A DNA stretch of 64,000 nt from Rhodobacter sp. TJ_12 (lineage in GTDB: Bacteria > Pseudomonadota > Alphaproteobacteria > Rhodobacterales > Rhodobacteraceae). The notes beneath the pieces were generated by a model. The model made no database searches. It saw only the letters and a list, made by a program, of their open reading frames with translations, and was not told where the DNA came from. The position numbers and the translations under genes were made by a program. Positions 29,767 through 37,335 of this stretch are shown here, one piece after another. The DNA is taken from positions 1 to 64,000 of the forward strand of contig NZ_NRRD01000010.1 of NCBI RefSeq assembly GCF_020023995.1, given 5' to 3'. Numbering within the stretch: the stretch's first letter is position 1; every line of letters starts with the position of its first letter.

Positions 29767-30681
29767 ATGCTGACCGTTCTGGCCCTGCTGCTGCCCGTCT
29801 ATTTGCTGGTAGCGGCGGGCTATGTGGTGGTGCGCACCAATTGGGTGGCCGGGTCCGAAATGGGCTCGCTGGGGCGGTTGGTGCTGCGGGTCTTTATTCC
29901 CGCCATGCTGTTTTACGCGCTGTCCAGCGCACCTTTGCATGAAACGATCCGCCCCGACTTTCTGGCCGCCTATGGGCTGGCTTCGGTGACGATGTGGGGG
30001 GCGACACTTGCGCTGTCGAAAGCGCTGGGGAATGGCCGCACCGACGCGGGGCTGGAGGCGATGGGCGCCTCTGTCTCCAACTCGGCCTATTTCGGCTTGC
30101 CGGTCGTGACCATGGTGTTTGGTCATGAATTGGCGCTGCGGGTATTTGCGCTCAACCTGCTGGTGGAAAACCTGATCGTTTTGCCGCTGGCAATTGGCTA
30201 TCTGGACACCGCCGGGGGGCGGGTCAGTGCCAAGGGGATTTTGCGCACCATCACCCGCAACCCGCTTTTGATTGCCTCGGTCGCGGGGCTCGCTTTTGGC
30301 GCGACGGGGCTGCCCCTGCCAGAGCCGCTCATTCGCACCTTTGAGATGTTGGGGCCCGTGGCAGCCCCGGTGGCGCTTTTGGTGATTGGCGCGGCGGTCG
30401 CCGATCTGAAAGCCAGCGCAATTGCCGGGGGCGCGTTGCGGCTCATCCCGATCAAGCTGATTGCCTTTCCGGCGCTGACAGCGACGCTGATGTTTGGCTT
30501 TGGGGTGGAGCCCACGCTGGCGAAGGCAGGCATTTTGACCGCCGCCGTGCCGATGATGTCAAGCTTCGCACTGTTCGGGCTGAATTATGGCCGCCCGCAA
30601 CTGGCGGCGAGCGCGGTGATTTTCACCACCGCGGTTTCCTTTGTCACGCTGACCGCGCTGATCACGCTGATGGGGGTCTGA
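29767..30681 (+). CDS. Auxin efflux carrier (AEC) family transporter
   Basis: Inner-membrane carrier of 304 residues with about ten transmembrane helices in two five-helix halves. The AEC family signature region (FYALSSAPLHE and the PVVTMVFGHE stretch) is visible. Bacterial members move malonate, malate or other carboxylates. It begins five bases after aroQ and is probably cotranscribed, so it may move quinate, shikimate or another ring acid; this is inference from position only. It converges with the CaiB-like gene, six bases away. Confidence 0.82.
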   Translation: MLTVLALLLPVYLLVAAGYVVVRTNWVAGSEMGSLGRLVLRVFIPAMLFYALSSAPLHETIRPDFLAAYGLASVTMWGATLALSKALGNGRTDAGLEAMGASVSNSAYFGLPVVTMVFGHELALRVFALNLLVENLIVLPLAIGYLDTAGGRVSAKGILRTITRNPLLIASVAGLAFGATGLPLPEPLIRTFEMLGPVAAPVALLVIGAAVADLKASAIAGGALRLIPIKLIAFPALTATLMFGFGVEPTLAKAGILTAAVPMMSSFALFGLNYGRPQLAASAVIFTTAVSFVTLTALITLMGV

Positions 30682-30687
30682 CCCCCG

Positions 30688-31911
30688 TCAGTCGGCTCTG
30701 GTGTAAAGCGCGCCACTGTCCAGCATCGCATCGACCTCAGCATCCGTGAAACCTAGTTCCAGCGCCAGATCCCGGTTGTGCTGGCCCAGCCCCGGTGCGG
30801 CGACCGGCGTGCCCAGATCAAGACCCGAGAATTTGAACGGAAGGTTCGGCACTTTCACCTTGCCCAGTTTCGGGTGGTCTTGTTCCAGCACCATATTGCG
30901 CGCGACGACCTGCGGGTCATTTGCCACTTCGGCAATGGTTTGAATGGGCGCGGCTGGCACGCCCGCAGCATCCAGCGCGGCAAGGGCGGCGGCGCGGCTG
31001 GGTTGCGCGGCACACCAAGCCCGCACCAGAACAATCGCCTCGGCATTATGGTCATTGCGATTGGCCGCGCCGTGGAAACGGGCATCGGCGGCCAGCGCCT
31101 CGCCCCCAATCAGATGCGCCAGCTTCAACCATGTGTCATCCACCTGTGCCGCGATCACCAAATCGCCATCGGGGGCAGAAAAACAGCCGTAAACGGTGGA
31201 ATCGGGCAGGTTATCGCCGGTGCGCTTGGGCATCTCGGCCCCGTCCGACATCAGGTAGCCTTGCAGCGCATAGTCATGCATCGAGACCATGCAATCATAA
31301 AGCGCAAGATCGACATGCTGGCCGCGCCCGGTTTGCATCCGGCTGATGATTGCGGCCAGAACAGCGGTCGCACCATGGCTGCCGGTATACATATCCGCCA
31401 AAGGCATGCGGAACAGCGGCGGCGGTGCACCCTCGGTGCCAACAATCGACATCGCGCCCGACATCGCTTCGGCAATCAGCCCAAAGCCGGGGCGTTCGGA
31501 CAGCGGCCCGGAATGGCCAAAGGCCGAAACCGAGGCATAGATCAGCCTTGGGTTCAGCTGCGAAAGATCCTCATAGCCCAGCCCCAGCTTTTTCAGCGCG
31601 CCGGGCCGGTAATTTTCCACGAACACATCCGCCGTAGCGGCAAGACGCTTCATCAACTCCACCGCCTGCGGCTGGCGCAGATCAAGGCACAAGCCCCGCT
31701 TGCCCATGTTCTGTTGCAGGAAATAGCCCGAAACGCCTTCGCGTTGGGTGGGCGAGGCCCGGCCCGCATCGCCCGCGCGCGGGCGTTCCACCTTGATCAC
31801 ATCGGCGCCCAACGCGGCCAACTGGCGCGACAGGAACGGCCCGGCAAGGAAGTGGCTGTAATCAATCACCTTAATGCCCGTCAGGGGCAGCGGCGCGGCG
31901 GGTGTGGTCAT
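30688..31911 (-). CDS. CaiB/BaiF family (class III) CoA-transferase
   Basis: Class III acyl-CoA transferase of 407 residues that swaps CoA between carboxylic acids through an aspartyl-CoA intermediate. The probable catalytic aspartate is in an RMPLADMYTG segment near residue 165; other family features are the N-terminal KVIDYSHFLAGPF and RGLCLDL stretches. ATG 31911 follows AAGGAG. The pair of acids cannot be told. A palindrome at 32031-32042, about 120 bases upstream, recurs ahead of the acyl-CoA dehydrogenase at 42386 and of lacI, so these genes may share one regulator and pathway. Confidence 0.88.
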   Translation of the reverse strand: MTTPAAPLPLTGIKVIDYSHFLAGPFLSRQLAALGADVIKVERPRAGDAGRASPTQREGVSGYFLQQNMGKRGLCLDLRQPQAVELMKRLAATADVFVENYRPGALKKLGLGYEDLSQLNPRLIYASVSAFGHSGPLSERPGFGLIAEAMSGAMSIVGTEGAPPPLFRMPLADMYTGSHGATAVLAAIISRMQTGRGQHVDLALYDCMVSMHDYALQGYLMSDGAEMPKRTGDNLPDSTVYGCFSAPDGDLVIAAQVDDTWLKLAHLIGGEALAADARFHGAANRNDHNAEAIVLVRAWCAAQPSRAAALAALDAAGVPAAPIQTIAEVANDPQVVARNMVLEQDHPKLGKVKVPNLPFKFSGLDLGTPVAAPGLGQHNRDLALELGFTDAEVDAMLDSGALYTRAD

Positions 31912-32030
31912 AGCGGGCTCCTTTTCTTGCGCCCTAGCTACAGGCCCGGCCCCGTCCGCCCAAGCCCAAGGCGGCGCCCCGGCGGCCCGAACCCGGCGCG
32001 TGGCGATGGTTTTCCGCCCTCACACAGGGC

Positions 32031-32042
32031 TTGATGCATCAA
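32031..32042. promoter_or_regulatory. Palindromic operator candidate, site 1 (upstream of the CoA-transferase)
   Basis: TTGATGCATCAA, a perfect 12-bp palindrome about 120 bases before the CoA-transferase start and overlapping the lacI stop. The core TGATGCATCA recurs exactly at 41204-41213 and 42511-42520. Confidence 0.55.
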
Positions 32043-33079
32043 ACGCCATCAAGGTCGCGGATATTTTCGCGCAAGATCAGCTCGGCCGGGATCGGGCGTA
32101 AATCAGGTGGCGTGCCGCGATGCTGGGCGATCACCGCCGCCACCGCGCGCGCCGCGATGGCCGCCATATCCTGATGGATCACCGCCGCCATCCGGCCTTC
32201 GATCAAGGCCACGCGTGACAAAGCTGTCAGATTGAAGGTCACGAAACAGACCCGCCCCAAGCTGCCGGCATCGGCCAATGCGCGTTCGATCCCACGGTTG
32301 CCCGCCGCAAAATTCACGATCCCCTCCAGATCGGGGCGCCGCGCCAGCAGATCACGCGCAAGGCGAAAGCACTCCTCAGGCGTGTCATTGGTCGAAAGCG
32401 TTTCAACCACCGTGATCTTGGGAAAATCTTCGCGCAGGATCGAGCGCAGCCCCGCCTCGCGTTCTTCATGGCTGCGATAGATCGCCTCGGAAAAGAAATA
32501 GGCGATCTTTCCCTGTCGCCCCAACATATTGGCCAAGATCTGCCCCGCCAGACGCCCCGCGCCACGATTGTCCAGCCCGATATAGGGCAGGCCCGTAACG
32601 CCCGGCAGCGTGGTCAATACGCTGACCACCGGCACCCCGGCTGTGATCAATTGGCCGATCGCATCGCGCACCAAAGGGTGTTCGGCGGGCTGCACGATCA
32701 CGCCTCCGGTGCCATCGCCAAGACATTCCTTGAGTGCCGCCGCCTGCGCCGCCGCATCGGTGCGGCGCAGAAAATCGAGCCGCAGCGCCACCCCCGTATC
32801 GCGCGCCACCGCACGCAAACAGCGGCCCAAAGACTCATTGGCAAAGCCCGGCGGGCCACCCAAAAACGCGCGCAGCGACAGCCCCGGCGGGGCGGGCGGC
32901 AACAGCCTTGGCCGCGCCCCCGAGGCCGCCAATTCCCGCTCCGCAGCGCGCACCTTTTCCACCGTGGCGGCGCGCACACCGGGGCGCCCATTCAGCACCC
33001 GATCCACGGTCGCCGTACCCACCCCCGCCAAAAGCGCGATATCGGAAATGCGGGGTTTGGGCGGGGCACTGTCACTCAT
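32039..33079 (-). CDS. LacI-family transcriptional regulator
   Basis: Regulator of 346 residues: N-terminal LacI helix-turn-helix (about 11-60: ISDIALLAGVGTATVDRVLN, with an unusual valine-aspartate in the recognition helix), then a periplasmic-binding-like sensor domain (about 75-340) with a GVIVQPAEHP hinge-side segment. The effector is probably a small sugar-like or acid molecule. The gene is collinear with the LysR gene upstream and the CoA-transferase downstream. A near-copy of the TGATGCATCA palindrome lies 12 bases before its start, which suggests autoregulation and makes it the best candidate to bind that motif. Confidence 0.88.
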   Translation of the reverse strand: MSDSAPPKPRISDIALLAGVGTATVDRVLNGRPGVRAATVEKVRAAERELAASGARPRLLPPAPPGLSLRAFLGGPPGFANESLGRCLRAVARDTGVALRLDFLRRTDAAAQAAALKECLGDGTGGVIVQPAEHPLVRDAIGQLITAGVPVVSVLTTLPGVTGLPYIGLDNRGAGRLAGQILANMLGRQGKIAYFFSEAIYRSHEEREAGLRSILREDFPKITVVETLSTNDTPEECFRLARDLLARRPDLEGIVNFAAGNRGIERALADAGSLGRVCFVTFNLTALSRVALIEGRMAAVIHQDMAAIAARAVAAVIAQHRGTPPDLRPIPAELILRENIRDLDGV

Positions 33080-33090
33080 ACAAATCAGAA

Positions 33091-33100
33091 TGAGGCATCA
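33091..33100. promoter_or_regulatory. Palindromic operator candidate, site 2 (upstream of lacI-like gene)
   Basis: TGAGGCATCA differs from TGATGCATCA at one base. It sits in the 42-base gap between the LysR and LacI genes, 12 bases before the LacI start. Confidence 0.4.
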
Positions 33101-33120
33101 AAATTGCCGCGTCCAGCCCC

Positions 33121-34020
33121 TTAGACCCCGGTGGTGACCGCGCGCATTTCCGCGCGCAACAATTCGATCAGTTCCTCGGCAAAGATCGAACGCGGGGTTT
33201 CGCTGTTCACCACCGCATAGGTGCGAAAGGTGGTTGGCTCTTTCAGTGCGATCACCTTCAGCCCGTCCAGAACTTGATCGGCCACCGAAAATTCATCGAT
33301 CAGGGCGACCCCTACGGCTTGGCGCACCAACGCTTGCACGGTCTGGCCAAAGCGTGCCTCGATGATGAAATCGACCGGAAGCCCCGCATCTTTCAAAGGC
33401 CGCGCAACAATCGCCCCATAAGGGTCAGAGGGCGAAATCCCGATCATCGGGTTTTTCGCCAGATCATAGATCGAGACGCGGGATTCCGCGGCCAATTCAT
33501 GCCCATCGGGCACCAAGGCGACCACCCGCCCGGTGCCCAAAGGCAAACAGGTCAGCCCCGGATGGTCGATCTTGAAGCTGTTGGCGACCAACTCGCCTTT
33601 ACGCAGCAACAAATAATCGATGCTTTCTTCGATCTTCGTCTGGTCGATGGTCATGCGCAGATCGGGGTAGCGTTCGCGCAAGCGCCGCACCGCATAGGGC
33701 AACACCCTTTGCGCGATCGACGGGACCGAGGCAAAGGCAAAGACCCGGTTTTCGCCGCGTTTGAGCATATCGATCGAGCTTTGCAGGTTTTCGACCTTAG
33801 CAAAGACCTCGTTGATCTGGGAAAAGATCCCCCGCGCCTCTTCGGTCGGTGCGAACCGGCCATGCGCGCGCGAAAAAAGCCGCAGTCCCAACTGGCTTTC
33901 CGTGTGCTTCATCACCCGGCTGATGCCCGGCGCAGACACGCCCAGCAAGTCCGCCGCGCCCTTGACCGTGCCGGTAATCAAGATGGCCCGGATCACCTCG
34001 ATCTGCCGCAATGTGAGCAT
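33121..34020 (-). CDS. LysR-family transcriptional regulator
   Basis: LysR-type activator of 299 residues. The helix-turn-helix (about residues 1-60, MLTLRQIEVIRAIL with ADLLGVSAPGISRVMKHTE) and the periplasmic-binding-like effector domain (about 90-290) are clear. AAGGAGG lies just upstream of ATG 34020. It is divergent from the HMG-CoA-lyase-like operon at 34138, the usual layout for a LysR regulator and its target. Motif words in the intergenic region (34046-34072) are repeated in the aroE-aroQ region, so both may be its targets. Confidence 0.9.
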   Translation of the reverse strand: MLTLRQIEVIRAILITGTVKGAADLLGVSAPGISRVMKHTESQLGLRLFSRAHGRFAPTEEARGIFSQINEVFAKVENLQSSIDMLKRGENRVFAFASVPSIAQRVLPYAVRRLRERYPDLRMTIDQTKIEESIDYLLLRKGELVANSFKIDHPGLTCLPLGTGRVVALVPDGHELAAESRVSIYDLAKNPMIGISPSDPYGAIVARPLKDAGLPVDFIIEARFGQTVQALVRQAVGVALIDEFSVADQVLDGLKVIALKEPTTFRTYAVVNSETPRSIFAEELIELLRAEMRAVTTGV

Positions 34021-34045
34021 GAACCCTCCTTGGCGCACCGGCAGA

Positions 34046-34072
34046 AATTAACATCACATACGCATCAAGGCA
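34046..34072. promoter_or_regulatory. Shared motif, copy 2 in the LysR/HMGL divergent region
   Basis: AATTAACATCA (34046-34056) and ATCAAGGCA (34064-34072), the same words as at 29228-29243 but spaced by seven extra bases. Placed between the divergent LysR gene and its probable target operon. Confidence 0.4.
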
Positions 34073-34137
34073 AATACGGATATTTGTTGTTATGAATTGC
34101 GCCGCCTATGGTCACGCCAACCCGAATGGGAGCGGGA

Positions 34138-35067
34138 ATGACCATGACCTTATCCAAAGCGGTGCTGATCGAAGACGAATTTCTGCGCGACGGCTTGCAA
34201 AACGAGACGCGCGTTTTCTCGGTCGCGGAAAAGCTGGCCTATGTGCAAGACCTGATTGCCGCCGGGGTAAAGCGCATTCAGGTGGGCAGCTTTGTGCATC
34301 CGAAATGGGTGCCCACGATGGCCAACACCGATGAACTGTGCGCCGCGCTGCCCGAAGCCGAAGGCGTGACCTATACCGCGCTGGTGCTGAACGGCGCGGG
34401 GCTCAAGCGCGCGCAGGCGGTGGGGCTGAAGCATCTGTCGCTGTCGGTTTCCGCGTCGGAAACGCATAGCCGCAAGAACACCAACCGCAGCATTGATGAA
34501 GGCCGCGCCGCGATGGCCACGGTAATTGAAGCCGCGTTGGCCGATGGCATTGCCGTGCGCGCGGGCATTCAGTCCGCGCTTGGCTGCGGCTTTGAAGGCA
34601 AGATCGACCCCGCGGTGGTGGTATCCATTGCCAAGCAATGGTCCGCCCTTGGGGTGGATGAGATCAACTTGGCCGATACGGCGGGGCTCGCCAATCCGGT
34701 GCAGGTGGCCGATCTGTGCGCGCGGGTGCGTGACGCGATTGCGCCCGAGGTGGCGCTGTCGCTGCATTTGCATGACACGCGCGGGCTGGGCATGGCGAAT
34801 ATGCTGGCGGGCCTGCAAGCGGGCGTGCGGGTCTTTGACACCGCGCTTGGCGGCCTTGGCGGCTGCCCGTTCATCCCGAAAGCCGCAGGTAACATTTCCA
34901 CCGAAGATGTGGCCTTTGCGCTTGAAGAAATGGGCTTTGAAAGCGGCATCAACTGGCGCGCCTTGCGCGGTGCCGTCGCCCGCGCCGAAGCGCAGCTAGA
35001 GCGCCCCCTGCCCGGACGCATGGGCCATATTTTCCAACCCGGTGAAGCGCAGGAGAATGCCGCATGA
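34138..35067 (+). CDS. Hydroxymethylglutaryl-CoA lyase-like enzyme
   Basis: DRE-TIM metallolyase of 309 residues, similar to HMG-CoA lyase, which cleaves 3-hydroxy-3-methylglutaryl-CoA to acetyl-CoA and acetoacetate. The substrate and metal motifs are visible: EDEFLRDGLQNE at residue 10, QVGSFVHPKW, LHLHDTRGLG with metal-binding histidines, and the cysteine loop GGLGGCPFIPKAAGN. The last differs slightly from the standard HMGL loop. Start ATG 34138 has GGGAG upstream; ATG 34144 is possible. It opens a four-gene operon. The natural substrate may be a related hydroxyacyl-CoA. Confidence 0.83.
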   Translation: MTMTLSKAVLIEDEFLRDGLQNETRVFSVAEKLAYVQDLIAAGVKRIQVGSFVHPKWVPTMANTDELCAALPEAEGVTYTALVLNGAGLKRAQAVGLKHLSLSVSASETHSRKNTNRSIDEGRAAMATVIEAALADGIAVRAGIQSALGCGFEGKIDPAVVVSIAKQWSALGVDEINLADTAGLANPVQVADLCARVRDAIAPEVALSLHLHDTRGLGMANMLAGLQAGVRVFDTALGGLGGCPFIPKAAGNISTEDVAFALEEMGFESGINWRALRGAVARAEAQLERPLPGRMGHIFQPGEAQENAA

Positions 35068-35900
35068 GCCGCCTTTATGCCCTTGAATATTTGACGGTTC
35101 CCGGCCTGACCCCGCGCGAACTTGTCACTGTGGCCGCCGATGCGGGCTATGATGCGGCAAGCTTCCGGCTCATTCACATGGGCGTGGCGGGCGAGCCCGA
35201 TTGCGACCCCTGCGACGCACAAATGATCCGTGAAACCAAGGCGGAACTGACTGCGCGCGGGCTGAAAGCCTATGATGTGGAATTGGCGCGCATCCTGCGC
35301 GAAACGCCCGCCGCTGACTATGAGCGCGCCTTTGCCGCCGCCGCCGAATTGGGCTGCACGCAGGCCATTTCCTCGGCTTGGACGGATGTGCGCAACGACC
35401 TGCCCTTTATCGTGGAACGCTTCGGTGAAATCTGTGCCCTTGGCGCGCAATATGGGCTGACGGTGAACCTTGAATATCCGGCCTTTTCGCGGCTGTGCTG
35501 CATTGAAGATGCGCAAGAGGTGCTGACACTGACCCGCGCGCCGAACCAAGGCCTCTTGATCGACACGCTTTATCACTATTTCACCGGCGGCAAGCTGGCA
35601 GACCTTGCCCGCGTGCCGAAGAAATGGGTCAACTTCCTGCATGTGAACGACACCCATCACATGGCCTTTTCCAAGGCCGAGATGATCCATATTGCCCGCG
35701 ACGCGCGGCTTTATCCGGGCGAAGGGGTCATTCCTTTCGCGATGATCGCCGCCACCTTCCCCGAGGCCGATATTGCCATCGAACTGCCCAATGCCGAGCG
35801 CATGGCGGTTCTTGGCCCCACCGAACACGCCCGCCGCGCGCTTATGGCCGCGAAACGCTTTTTCGACGATGGCGAAACCGCCACCGTCAGCGCCGCTTGA
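35064..35900 (+). CDS. TIM-barrel sugar phosphate isomerase/epimerase-like protein
   Basis: AP-endonuclease-2-type TIM barrel of 278 residues. Members include xylose-isomerase-like, hydroxypyruvate-isomerase-like and IolE-like enzymes, and all use a divalent metal held by Glu, Asp and His residues; here NLEYPAF, NFLHVNDTHH and IAIELPN segments are suitable ligand sites. It overlaps the HMGL-like gene (ATGA), so coupling is tight. The reaction is unknown: isomerisation, dehydration or decarboxylation of a hydroxylated acid would be typical for the fold. Confidence 0.78.
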   Translation: MSRLYALEYLTVPGLTPRELVTVAADAGYDAASFRLIHMGVAGEPDCDPCDAQMIRETKAELTARGLKAYDVELARILRETPAADYERAFAAAAELGCTQAISSAWTDVRNDLPFIVERFGEICALGAQYGLTVNLEYPAFSRLCCIEDAQEVLTLTRAPNQGLLIDTLYHYFTGGKLADLARVPKKWVNFLHVNDTHHMAFSKAEMIHIARDARLYPGEGVIPFAMIAATFPEADIAIELPNAERMAVLGPTEHARRALMAAKRFFDDGETATVSAA

Positions 35901-35926
35901 GCGCCCAGCCACTCAGGAGACCCGAT

Positions 35927-37333
35927 ATGGCCCGTGAACTCACCCAAGAAGAAATGGCGACCGCCGATGCGATGATCGCCCGCGCGCGTGCCGCGATGGA
36001 AGAAATCAAAGACTACGATCAAGAGCAGGTGGACCGTCTGGCCCGTGCGCTTGGCTGGAACTGCGGCAACGAAACCACCTTCTTGCGCATTGCCCAGATG
36101 GGCGTGGATGAAAGCGGCATTGGCGACCGTGCGGGCCGCGCGGGCAAACGCTTCAAAATCTTGGGCGTGTTGCGCGATGCTTTGCGTGGCAAATCGGTTG
36201 GCGTGATCGAAGAAGACACCGCCAAAGGCCTGACCAAGATCGCCAAGCCCGCCGGCGTCATCGCCTCGCTTATCCCGACCACCAACCCCGAGCTTACCCC
36301 CCCGGTGACCGGCATCTACGCCATCAAATGCAAAGATGCGGTGATCTTTTCGCCCCACCCGCGGGCCAAGAAAACCACCTTTGAGATGGTGCGTGTGATG
36401 CGTGAAACGCTCGCCAAACTGGGCGCGCCGCGCGACATTTTCCAATGTGTCGAGAACCCCTCGATCCCGATGACCGATTACCTGATGGCCCATTGCGATC
36501 TGACGATGGCGACGGGCGGCAAGCCGATGGTGCAGGCGGCCTATTCCTCGGGCAAACCGGCTTACGGCGTGGGCGCGGGCAATGCGACGATGGTGATTGA
36601 TGCCGATGCCGATATTGATGAAGCGGCGATGAACTCGCGCATCTCGAAAACCTCGGATTTCGGCTCGGGCTGCTCGGCCGATGGCAACTTGGTCATCCAT
36701 TCCGCCGTGTATGACGCGATGAAAGCGGCGCTGATCCGCGAGGGCGGCTATCTGTGCAACGCCGAAGAAAAAGAGCTTTTGGCAAAGGCGCTGTGGAAAG
36801 AAGACGGCTCCCGCCGCATTGAAACCGTGGCGATTGCCGCGCAGCGGATCGCCGAATTTGCGGGTTTCACCATCCCCGATGACCGCAAGTTCTTGATGGT
36901 CGAACAAGACGAGATCGGCAAAGAGCATAAATTCTCGGGCGAGAAGCTATCGGTCACCATGGCGCTTTATAAAGCCGCCGATTTTGACGATGCGCTGGCC
37001 AAAGTCCGCGCGATTTATGAGGTGGGCGGCAAAGGCCATAGCTGCGGGATCTATTCCTTCAACGAAGAGCATATCCTGCGCCACGCCGAAAACGCGCCGG
37101 TTTCCCGCGTGATGGTGCGCCAGCCGCAATCCAAGGCCAATGCGGGCTCCTTTGAAAACGGCATGCCGATGACCTCTTCGCTGGGTTGCGGCATCTGGGG
37201 CGGCAACATCACCAACGAAAACGTCAGCCTTAAGCACTATATGAACGTGACTTGGGTCGCGCGCCCGATCCCGATGGATCGTCCTTCGGACGAAGAACTG
37301 TTCGGCGAATTCTACAACACCGAGGTCATGTAA
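35927..37333 (+). CDS. CoA-acylating aldehyde dehydrogenase (SauS/EutE-like)
   Basis: Aldehyde dehydrogenase superfamily member of 468 residues, with the layout of acylating enzymes (EutE, PduP, sulfoacetaldehyde dehydrogenase SauS) that turn an aldehyde into its acyl-CoA with NAD(P). The catalytic cysteine is in a SDFGSGCSADGN segment near residue 250; nucleotide-binding residues precede it in an ATGGKPMVQAAYSSGKP stretch. ATG 35927 has AGGAGA seven bases upstream. The next gene, a ThDP enzyme, starts two bases after its stop. Together they could convert a 2-oxo acid to acyl-CoA. A sulfonate substrate is possible, but no Xsc or sulfonate transporter gene is present. Confidence 0.85.
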   Translation: MARELTQEEMATADAMIARARAAMEEIKDYDQEQVDRLARALGWNCGNETTFLRIAQMGVDESGIGDRAGRAGKRFKILGVLRDALRGKSVGVIEEDTAKGLTKIAKPAGVIASLIPTTNPELTPPVTGIYAIKCKDAVIFSPHPRAKKTTFEMVRVMRETLAKLGAPRDIFQCVENPSIPMTDYLMAHCDLTMATGGKPMVQAAYSSGKPAYGVGAGNATMVIDADADIDEAAMNSRISKTSDFGSGCSADGNLVIHSAVYDAMKAALIREGGYLCNAEEKELLAKALWKEDGSRRIETVAIAAQRIAEFAGFTIPDDRKFLMVEQDEIGKEHKFSGEKLSVTMALYKAADFDDALAKVRAIYEVGGKGHSCGIYSFNEEHILRHAENAPVSRVMVRQPQSKANAGSFENGMPMTSSLGCGIWGGNITNENVSLKHYMNVTWVARPIPMDRPSDEELFGEFYNTEVM

Positions 37334-37335
37334 GA

